Of a DNA stretch of 15,796 nt, positions 6,808-12,630 are shown piece after piece (positions within the stretch are counted from its first letter, which is position 1; every line of letters begins with the position of its first letter). The notes under the pieces are model-generated. The model saw nothing but the letters and a program-made list of their open reading frames with translations. It had not been told where the DNA came from and did no database searches. The DNA is from DASWVC01 sp036401335 (GTDB lineage Bacteria > Verrucomicrobiota > Verrucomicrobiia > Chthoniobacterales > JAFAMB01), in contig DASWVC010000282.1 of the NCBI GenBank assembly GCA_036401335.1, forward strand, positions 1-15,796. The letters are read 5' to 3'. Made by a program: the position numbers and the translations under genes.

Positions 6808-8172
6808 ATGCTTGGCACCATTCTCATCGTTGACGATGAAAAGCACACCCGGGACGGGTTGCGCCGGTCTTTTGAGGAAAACTTTGACACTTACACAGCC
6901 GGCAACAGCGATGAAGCGTTGAACGTTCTTGAAACCGATCAAATCGATCTGGTTTTGACCGATCTGCGGCTCGGCGGCGACGACGGCCTGCAATTAATCG
7001 ATAAAATTCTCCGCCGGCCCCGGCCACCGATCTGCATCCTTATGACCGCGTACGGCTCGATCGCCACCGCGGTGGAAGCCATGCGCCGGGGTGCCTACGA
7101 TTTCGTCACGAAACCCGTCAACATTGACGAACTCGAGATCAAGGTGACCCGGGCCATCCAGAGCCGGCAAACCGAACAGGAAAACGTGCAGCTCCGCCAA
7201 CAGGTCCAGGAGCGGTACGGGCTGGAAAATCTGATCGGCGAATCGCCGGCGATGCACGCCGTCTACGACACGGTCCGGCAAGTGGCTCCGAGCCGGGCCA
7301 CCGTGCTCATCCTCGGTGAGAGCGGCACCGGCAAAGAACTGGTCGCCCATGCCATTCACAACCTGAGTAACCGGCAGAAGTCGAAATTCGTGGCACTGAA
7401 CTGCGCGGCCTTCCCGCCTCAACTGATCGAAAGCGAACTTTTCGGCCATGAGCGCGGGGCCTTCACCGGCGCGGTTGAGCGGCGGATCGGCCGGATTGAG
7501 CAGGCAGCCGGAGGCACCCTGTTCCTGGATGAGATCGGTGAGATGGACGCCAGCATCCAGGTGAAGCTGCTCCGCGCCTTGGACCCCGGGGTCTTTGAAC
7601 GCGTGGGCGGGAACCAGACGCTCAAAGCCGACGTCCGTTTGGTTGCGGCAACAAACCGGGACCTTCCCGAGATGGTCCGAGAGGGCAAGTTCCGCGACGA
7701 CCTGTTCTACCGGCTCAACGTTGTCCAAATCCAAATCCCGCCGCTCCGGGAACGCAAGGAGGACATTCCGTTGCTGGCGACCTCGTTTTTGAAGGAAATC
7801 AGCCAGCGGGACGGCAAAGCGTTCCGCCCGCTCTCACCGGAAGCCATGGATGCCTTGCTCAGGTACCGTTGGCCCGGCAACGTCCGCGAGCTTAAAGGAG
7901 CCATTGATTCCGGCGTCACCCTTGCCCCCGGTTCGCAGATCACCCTCCGCGACCTCCCGTCTTCGGTTCGCGGCAGCAGCTTGGAGCTCGGCCAGCCGGT
8001 GGAACCTAAAGTTGATCAAATGAATTTACACCACAGTGAGATCCGGTTAATCATGCGCGCGCTGGACGAAAGCGGCGGCAACCGAACGGAAGCAGCCAAG
8101 CGCCTGGGCATCAGCCGGCGCACACTGCACCGGCGCTTACGCGAATTGAACCTGGCGGATCAAGATGGCTAG
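6808..8172 (+). CDS. Sigma-54-dependent response regulator (NtrC family)
   Basis: The ATG at 6808 starts a canonical receiver domain (LIVDDE); a TTG five codons earlier is open but unnecessary. The protein has 454 residues. The receiver, about 1-120, carries acidic residues D9 and D10, phosphoacceptor D52, T80 and K102. The AAA+ domain, about 150-380, has Walker A GESGTGKE at 170-177, GAFTGA at 217-222 (the loop that contacts sigma-54), Walker B LFLDE ending at E242, and the FRDDLFYRLNV arginine region. A Fis-type helix-turn-helix lies at about 423-447 (GGNRTEAAKRLGISRRTLHRRL). It should activate sigma-54 promoters after phosphorylation by the upstream kinase. Its last 8 bases overlap the following gene. 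No motif is missing. A sigma-54 promoter candidate lies about 2.7 kb downstream, ahead of the efflux genes. Confidence 0.96.
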   Translation: MLGTILIVDDEKHTRDGLRRSFEENFDTYTAGNSDEALNVLETDQIDLVLTDLRLGGDDGLQLIDKILRRPRPPICILMTAYGSIATAVEAMRRGAYDFVTKPVNIDELEIKVTRAIQSRQTEQENVQLRQQVQERYGLENLIGESPAMHAVYDTVRQVAPSRATVLILGESGTGKELVAHAIHNLSNRQKSKFVALNCAAFPPQLIESELFGHERGAFTGAVERRIGRIEQAAGGTLFLDEIGEMDASIQVKLLRALDPGVFERVGGNQTLKADVRLVAATNRDLPEMVREGKFRDDLFYRLNVVQIQIPPLRERKEDIPLLATSFLKEISQRDGKAFRPLSPEAMDALLRYRWPGNVRELKGAIDSGVTLAPGSQITLRDLPSSVRGSSLELGQPVEPKVDQMNLHHSEIRLIMRALDESGGNRTEAAKRLGISRRTLHRRLRELNLADQDG

Positions 8173-9904
8173 TCCGGAACTGCAGGTCCAGAAACTGGTG
8201 CATACCGTGGAACAGGGTTTCCTGGCCCGAGTCGTCCGGGGCCTTCTGACCCTCCTGTTCCTGGGCGCGCTTGCGGGTGGGTACCTTTTCTTCCATTTTC
8301 GCGGGCTCTCCACCCAGGACGGAATCGACCAGGCCCAGGTGGCGCGTGAACTGGCCGCCGGCCACGGTTTCAGCACCTTGAACTACCGGCCCCTGCAGAT
8401 CCGGTATTTCCAAAAGCTAACCGACGGCTTGTTGCCTGAACACCTGCCCGAAATCTACCATGCACCCCTTCAGCCGCTGGTAAATGCCGCCGCGCTGACC
8501 GCGGCCAAAAAGTACCTCAGCGGCGGAGCCGACGGCAATCACCCGGTTTACAACGGCGACCGTGTCATCGCAGCAACCGCCATCTTTTTCTTTTTTGCGG
8601 CCGTGGCCCTGATGTACGGGTTGGCCCTTCGCCTTTTTGACCGCCGGATCGCGCTGAGCGTTGCCCTGTTCATCCTGGTGGCGGACCAGTTCTGGCAGTT
8701 CGCGCTGTCCGGTCTGCCGCAAATGCTGCTGCTGTTTCTCTTTGCGCTCGCCCTTCATTGCCTCGATTGGGCCATCCGGGCAAACCTTCGTGGCGAGCGT
8801 CCGTATGCCTCCCTGGCGTTGCTGGGCCTGATCCTCGGCTTGATGGCCTTGACCCAACCCTTAACCTTGTTCATCGCCGGCGGGGCCGTTCTGTTTTGCG
8901 TGATCCATTTCCAACCCCGGCTGTACGCTTTGTTGGTGCCGGGGGCGTTGTGCCTTGCCGTCTTCAGCCTTTGGCTGTGGCACAATTATCGGGTCAGTCA
9001 TTCGCCGTTTGGCCTGGCCCCGTTCGCGTTCGTTCACGACGTGGGCGGCAGCTCCCTGGCCTGGATGCGCCGGCCCGTCCCCGACTTTTCGGCCCTGAAC
9101 TTATCGGCATTGCGGCAAAGGGTCCTGGGCAGCCTGGTCGCACAACTTCAGGGCCTGACCACCCTGCTGGGTGGAGTGCTGGTCGCCCCGTTATTCTTCC
9201 TGGCCTTGCTGCACCGGTTCAAGCGCCCCGAAACCGAGGCATTTAAATGGGCGCTCGGCCTGATGTGGTTGGCGACCTTTCTCGGCACGGTCCTCAGCGG
9301 AATGGAAAGCAGGTGGCTCGACCCAAACCAGCTTCACCTGCTGTTTGGACCTGCCATGAGCCTTTACGGCCTGGCCTTCACGCTGGTTACCCTCAGCCGC
9401 CTTTACGCCGAGGCGCGGAGCGTGCGGGTTTTGCTGATCGTCGCCATCGGGCTGATCACCGCGGTGCCGGCAGCCCTTGGTTTGCTGGCCGGGGGTCCGC
9501 CCGTGAATTTCCCCCCTTACCTGCCCGGCTTGATGCGCAGCTTCAACGCCTGGACTCAGCCGGCCGAGGTGATCGTTTCCGACATGCCCTGGGCGGTGTC
9601 CTGGTACGGCGACCGTAAATCCATCCTGCTGCCGGACAAACCGTCTACTTACAATGAGTACGCCGATTACCAGACAATCGGCCCCATCGTGATCCTTTAC
9701 CTCACCCCGGTCTCACGCGACCTGAAGTACGTTTCCCAGATCGGTTCAGGGGAGTACAGCGACTGGGCGGGATTGCTCGTCGGGTACGACAAAGCGCTCG
9801 AGGCTTTCCCTTTGCACGCCCACGTCTCGCTGGTGGACAACCAATGCCTCCTCCTGGCCGACCGGCCGCGCTGGCAGGAAACGGCGAATCCGGATACGAA
9901 GTAA
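8165..9904 (+). CDS. Polytopic membrane protein, probable GT-C (PMT/ArnT-like) glycosyltransferase
   Basis: This 579-residue protein has about ten hydrophobic helices: one at about 24-44, then a dense block from about 140 to 465. The first external loop begins GLSTQDGIDQAQVARELAAGHGF. It has acidic residues D52 and D55 and the ARxLAxGxGF pattern seen in GT-C glycosyltransferases that use lipid-linked sugars. A soluble C-terminal region of about 110 residues contains VSDMPWAVSWYGDRKSILLP, also typical of this group. Donor and acceptor cannot be deduced. The ATG overlaps the sigma-54 regulator stop by 8 bases, so it is the last gene of the four-gene operon. An envelope glycosylation role would fit the operon. 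The membrane protein is secure; the enzymatic call is moderate. Confidence 0.75.
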   Translation: MASPELQVQKLVHTVEQGFLARVVRGLLTLLFLGALAGGYLFFHFRGLSTQDGIDQAQVARELAAGHGFSTLNYRPLQIRYFQKLTDGLLPEHLPEIYHAPLQPLVNAAALTAAKKYLSGGADGNHPVYNGDRVIAATAIFFFFAAVALMYGLALRLFDRRIALSVALFILVADQFWQFALSGLPQMLLLFLFALALHCLDWAIRANLRGERPYASLALLGLILGLMALTQPLTLFIAGGAVLFCVIHFQPRLYALLVPGALCLAVFSLWLWHNYRVSHSPFGLAPFAFVHDVGGSSLAWMRRPVPDFSALNLSALRQRVLGSLVAQLQGLTTLLGGVLVAPLFFLALLHRFKRPETEAFKWALGLMWLATFLGTVLSGMESRWLDPNQLHLLFGPAMSLYGLAFTLVTLSRLYAEARSVRVLLIVAIGLITAVPAALGLLAGGPPVNFPPYLPGLMRSFNAWTQPAEVIVSDMPWAVSWYGDRKSILLPDKPSTYNEYADYQTIGPIVILYLTPVSRDLKYVSQIGSGEYSDWAGLLVGYDKALEAFPLHAHVSLVDNQCLLLADRPRWQETANPDTK

Positions 9905-9982
9905 ATTCTGGTGGCGAATGTTTTCGGCGCGGGTAAACCGCAAATCGAGCCATGGCCAACCGGGACACCCCCTTGGACGTCC

Positions 9983-10002
9983 TTACCAATCATTGATGGT
10001 AA
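9983..10002. promoter_or_regulatory. Palindrome TTACCA-N8-TGGTAA, candidate operator of the toxin-antitoxin pair
   Basis: The 6-bp arms TTACCA (9983-9988) and TGGTAA (9997-10002) are perfectly complementary and lie 43 bases ahead of the preferred antitoxin ATG. AbrB-type antitoxins commonly bind palindromes in their own promoter, and that is the suggested role here. A second palindrome follows 7 bases later. Confidence 0.4.
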
Positions 10003-10009
10003 ATGGAAT

Positions 10010-10024
10010 TGCAAATGGTTTGCA
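10010..10024. promoter_or_regulatory. Palindrome TGCAAA-TGG-TTTGCA, second candidate operator
   Basis: This perfect 6+3+6 dyad ends 20 bases before the ATG at 10045. It would fall inside the coding region if the antitoxin began at the ATG at 10003, so it supports the later start. Tandem operators are usual for autoregulated toxin-antitoxin operons. Binding is inference. Confidence 0.45.
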
Positions 10025-10044
10025 GCGCAGTGATCGTGGCAGGT

Positions 10045-10317
10045 ATGACACTAACCATCGATAAAGCCGGTCGTTTGGTGCTGCCCAAACCGGTGCGGGA
10101 CCGCCTCGGCCTGTGTCCCGGTGCCGAACTCGATCTGCACGTCGAAGCCGACGGGGAACTGCGGCTGCGTGCCCGTCATCTGGAACCGGCCCTGGCCCTC
10201 ATCAATGGCGTGCTGATCCACCAAGGCCGGGTACCATCGGATTTCGATTGGAACGCTATCCTTGAACGCGAGCGCAGTGAACGCTCGCGAACGGTGACCG
10301 GCAGCTTGCTCAGCTGA
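10045..10317 (+). CDS. AbrB/SpoVT-type antitoxin (VapB/MazE-like)
   Basis: This 90-residue protein opens directly with the swapped-hairpin AbrB DNA-binding motif: TLTIDKAGRLVLPKPVRDRLGL, then GAELDLHVEADGELRLR. This spans about residues 2-50. The C-terminal 40 residues (FDWNAILERERSERS) would be the toxin-binding tail. The ATG at 10045 is preferred because the domain starts there and two palindromes lie just upstream; the ATG at 10003 adds 14 unrelated residues. It should bind its own promoter and neutralise the PIN toxin encoded 24 bases downstream in the same frame. No Shine-Dalgarno sequence at normal spacing is visible. Confidence 0.85.
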   Translation: MTLTIDKAGRLVLPKPVRDRLGLCPGAELDLHVEADGELRLRARHLEPALALINGVLIHQGRVPSDFDWNAILERERSERSRTVTGSLLS

Positions 10318-10341
10318 GACAAACCTCCACACGCCACCCCC

Positions 10342-10782
10342 GTAAACCTCTTCTTCGATAGCTCGGTGTTGGTGGCAGCGATGGTGTTCAGCCATCCCCA
10401 GCATGTTCCGGCCGCTGCCGCGCTGAGCCGTGTCCTGCTCGGCCAAGATAAAGGCAGTGTATGTTGCCACAGTTTAGCGGAACTTTACGCGGTGCTTACG
10501 CGCCTGCCCCTCTCCCCCTCCATTCACCCCAGCGAAGCACACCGGCTCATCGATGCGAACGTGCTCGCACACTTTCAACTCGTGCCGCTGACCGTGGAGG
10601 ACTATCGCGAGAGCCTGCGGGCGCTGGCCGCGGCTGGCTGGGCGGGAGGACTCATCTATGACGCTCTGCTTCTGCGCGCGGCCGAGAAGTGTGCGGCCGA
10701 GCAGGTGTTCACGTTCAACGCAAGCCATTTTCGGCGGTTAGCTCACGGCCGGGAACTGTGCGCGCGTATCGGCGCTCCCTGA
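10342..10782 (+). CDS. vapC: VapC-like PIN-domain toxin lacking a standard start codon
   Basis: The frame encodes a PIN ribonuclease of about 146 residues. Numbering from the codon at 10342, the N-terminal strand reads VNLFFDSSVLVAA with catalytic D6. E47 lies in HSLAELYAVLTR and D107 in GGLIYDALLLRAAE, followed by VFTFNASHF, so all core acidic positions are present. VapC toxins cleave RNA, often tRNA. No ATG, GTG or TTG lies in this frame between the antitoxin TGA (10315-10317, same frame) and GTG 10366, and that GTG falls after D6. The codon at 10342 is GTA, where a GTG or ATG would be expected. The gene may therefore be silenced by a start-codon mutation, use a non-standard start, or carry a sequencing error. 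Starting at 10366 would give 138 residues without the first active-site aspartate. Confidence 0.78.
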   Translation, partial: VNLFFDSSVLVAAMVFSHPQHVPAAAALSRVLLGQDKGSVCCHSLAELYAVLTRLPLSPSIHPSEAHRLIDANVLAHFQLVPLTVEDYRESLRALAAAGWAGGLIYDALLLRAAEKCAAEQVFTFNASHFRRLAHGRELCARIGAP

Positions 10783-10820
10783 AACCAGCTCTGCTTTCTG
10801 GAAACCCCTTGTGCGTCCAA

Positions 10821-10833
10821 GCCGGAATCCGGC
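10821..10833. promoter_or_regulatory. Dyad GCCGGA-A-TCCGGC, candidate upstream activator site
   Basis: The two 6-bp arms are perfect. If the sigma-54 candidate is real and transcription starts near 10920, this dyad lies at about -87 to -99, where NtrC-family activators often bind. The link to the regulator at 6808-8172 is inference. Confidence 0.25.
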
Positions 10834-10894
10834 GCGAAGTGCTGGGACGGGGACGTGCACACCGAATTCCGGAACGGATGGCCTGCAGGGTTGC

Positions 10895-10909
10895 TGGCAC
10901 AAAAGCTGC
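10895..10909 (+). promoter_or_regulatory. Sigma-54 (-24/-12) promoter candidate
   Basis: TGGCAC at 10895-10900 and CTGC at 10906-10909 match the sigma-54 consensus TGGCAC-N5-TTGC except for one base (C for the first T). The invariant GG and GC are 12 bases apart, as required. Transcription would start near 10920, about 210 bases before the RND adaptor ATG. A complete sigma-54 activator is encoded in this window, so the use of this promoter class by the organism is independently supported. Confidence 0.4.
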
Positions 10910-11130
10910 CATTTATTTCTCGGCACCCCGGTAAACCCCGGACTTTCGGCACTTTCCGGGAAAGGCCGAGGCCACCGCGGATGAAGATTGCAAACATGAG
11001 CAAGCAAGTCGCACGATTCCAGACCAACCGACGCCTGTCGCTGAAGAAACTTGGCCGTCGTACGATCTATTACCCTGGGCCAACCTTGCCCCCAAGTGGC
11101 AGCTGAACTCCCTTTCTGAAAAAATTTGCT

Positions 11131-12591
11131 ATGCGTTCCAAGCGTTGGTTGATGCTCGTCGGCGCCCTTGTTCTGGCTGCAATGGGCTGGTATTTTTTTG
11201 GCCCTTTGCACCGCCGGAGCAACGCCGAACCGGGCGGAGCCGCCCAGAACCAAAACGCGGCCGGGCGGGGTGGGGCAAGTCACCGGGGTGGCCCTGGCGG
11301 CCCTGCGCCCGTGGTGGCAGGGACGGTGGAGAAAAAGGACGTGCCGATTTACCTTAACGGCATTGGCACGGCGGCGGCCTACAACACGGTGGTGGTGCAC
11401 CCGCAGGTCAGCGGATACCTGACCAAGGTGCTTTACCAAGAAGGTGAGGACGTCAAGAAAGGCGACCTCCTCGGCGTCATCGATCCGCGGCCTTACCAAG
11501 CCCAGCTCGACCAGGCAGTGGCCAAAAAGAATGGGGATGAAGCGCAATTGAACAATGCCAAGGTGACCTTGCAGCGTGACACCGACTTGATCAACAAAGG
11601 CGTGCTTGATCGTCAATCTTTCGACACCCAACGGTTTCTGGTGGACCAGTTGGACGCAGCGGTTAAAGGCGACCAGGCGGCGATCGACAATGCGCAAACC
11701 CAGCTCAGCTACACTCAGGTGACCGCGCCGTTGGACGGGCGCTGCGGCCTTCGACAGACGGACGAAGGCAACTTGGTCACGGGAAGCTCGACCCTTGTCG
11801 TCATCACCCAGCTCAAACCCATTTCAGCGATCTTTACTTTGCCTCAGCAAAACGTGTTGCAGGTCAATCAAGCTTTTGCCAAAGGTCCCCTGAAGGTTAC
11901 GGCCCTTGACGCAACCCAGAAGCAGCCGCTCGAAGATGGCACCCTGGCCGTGGTCAATAACCAGATTGACACCACGACCGGCACGGTTCAGCTGAAAGCC
12001 AATTTCGACAACGAAGGGCTTCAACTCTGGCCGGGACAATTCGTGAATGTACGCCTCCTGGTCGATACCGCCCGGGACGGGTTGGTTGTTCCGGCTTCGG
12101 TGGTTCAGCGGGGTCCTAACGGCAGTTTTGCTTACGTGATTGCCAAGGACAACACCGTCGAGATGCGCCCGATCGAAGTCGGCCAGATTGACGGCGATCA
12201 AGCCATGGTCAAGAGCGGGCTGAAGGAAGGCGAACGGGTGGTGGTCGACGGCCAGTACAAGCTTCAGCCGGGAAGTCCGGTCGAGGTTTTGCCGGCGAGA
12301 AGCCCTGCCCCGAAAACCTTGGCCCAAAACCAGCGGACGGCCGATCCCGACCAGGCAGCGGCCGACCCGCAAAGCCGCCGGCCGAGTTCAATACAACCGG
12401 TGGACGCATCTGCGAACGGAGTGGCTTCAAACCAAGGCTTTGCGGGCGAAAACCCGGTACCGGCAACCCGCCAGGATGGCCGGGTTCCTGGCCCGGCAGG
12501 AAGCCCCACCCTTTCCGACCGAAGCCAGCCGGCCGGCAACGATTCACGCCATCCCGAGGGATCCGGACATCATACTCACCGTGGCGGGTGA
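11131..12591 (+). CDS. RND efflux periplasmic adaptor (membrane fusion protein, MdtA/AcrA type)
   Basis: This 486-residue protein has an N-terminal membrane anchor at about 6-23 and a Gly/Asn-rich spacer. The first half of a lipoyl domain follows at about 85-125 (VVVHPQVSGYLTKVLYQEGE, then VKKGDLLGVIDPRPY). An alpha-helical hairpin of about 126-190 comes next. The second lipoyl half is at about 190-225 (LSYTQVTAPLDGRCGLRQTDEGNLV), and beta-barrel and membrane-proximal domains run to about 388. It bridges the inner-membrane pump to an outer-membrane channel. The last 97 residues are a low-complexity Pro/Gln/Ser tail ending GHHTHRGG, longer than usual for the family. The pump gene starts 35 bases downstream. 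No outer-membrane factor is in the window. No Shine-Dalgarno sequence precedes the ATG, but the domain leaves little doubt about the start. Confidence 0.95.
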   Translation: MRSKRWLMLVGALVLAAMGWYFFGPLHRRSNAEPGGAAQNQNAAGRGGASHRGGPGGPAPVVAGTVEKKDVPIYLNGIGTAAAYNTVVVHPQVSGYLTKVLYQEGEDVKKGDLLGVIDPRPYQAQLDQAVAKKNGDEAQLNNAKVTLQRDTDLINKGVLDRQSFDTQRFLVDQLDAAVKGDQAAIDNAQTQLSYTQVTAPLDGRCGLRQTDEGNLVTGSSTLVVITQLKPISAIFTLPQQNVLQVNQAFAKGPLKVTALDATQKQPLEDGTLAVVNNQIDTTTGTVQLKANFDNEGLQLWPGQFVNVRLLVDTARDGLVVPASVVQRGPNGSFAYVIAKDNTVEMRPIEVGQIDGDQAMVKSGLKEGERVVVDGQYKLQPGSPVEVLPARSPAPKTLAQNQRTADPDQAAADPQSRRPSSIQPVDASANGVASNQGFAGENPVPATRQDGRVPGPAGSPTLSDRSQPAGNDSRHPEGSGHHTHRGG

Positions 12592-12600
12592 ACCTGGCTG

Positions 12601-12630
12601 ATGAGCCGCACCGACGCGCTTTCCGCATGA
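12601..12630 (+). other. Nine-codon mini-cistron overlapping the RND pump start
   Basis: ATG at 12601 opens a frame encoding MSRTDALSA whose TGA (12628-12630) overlaps the pump ATG (12627-12629) as ATGA. It sits in the 35-base gap after the adaptor gene. Such a frame could deliver ribosomes to the pump start by termination-reinitiation, useful where no Shine-Dalgarno sequence exists. It may equally be chance. Confidence 0.2.

Larger units (their letters stand above)
10783..11130 (+). other. Non-coding stretch upstream of the efflux operon
   Basis: This 348-base gap holds no convincing gene. It contains a 6+1+6 dyad GCCGGA-A-TCCGGC (10821-10833), TTCCGGAA (10867-10874), a sigma-54 promoter candidate (10895-10909) and a 6+1+6 dyad CTTTCC-G-GGAAAG (10952-10964). 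A 41-codon frame from the ATG at 10981 to the TGA at 11106 encodes a very basic peptide beginning MKIANMSKQVARF. Nothing supports its expression. The rest is probably the leader of the RND adaptor mRNA. Confidence 0.6.

Noticed and set aside
7391..7404. TGGCAC...CTGC sigma-54-like match inside the regulator gene
   Set aside because: The GG-GC spacing is 11 instead of 12 and the bases encode the conserved VALNCA stretch of the AAA+ domain.
9929..9941. Possible terminator GCGG-GTAAA-CCGC after the GT-C-like gene
   Set aside because: The stem is only 4 bp and no T-run follows, so it cannot be supported as an intrinsic terminator.
10981..11106. 41-codon basic peptide frame before the adaptor gene
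   Set aside because: No ribosome-binding site, no recognised family and no coupling to the adaptor. It is kept only as a note in the non-coding stretch.
10738..11697. 319-codon minus-strand frame spanning the gap and the start of the adaptor gene
   Set aside because: It overlaps the clear adaptor lipoyl domain and the end of the PIN gene, and its translation shows no recognisable domain.
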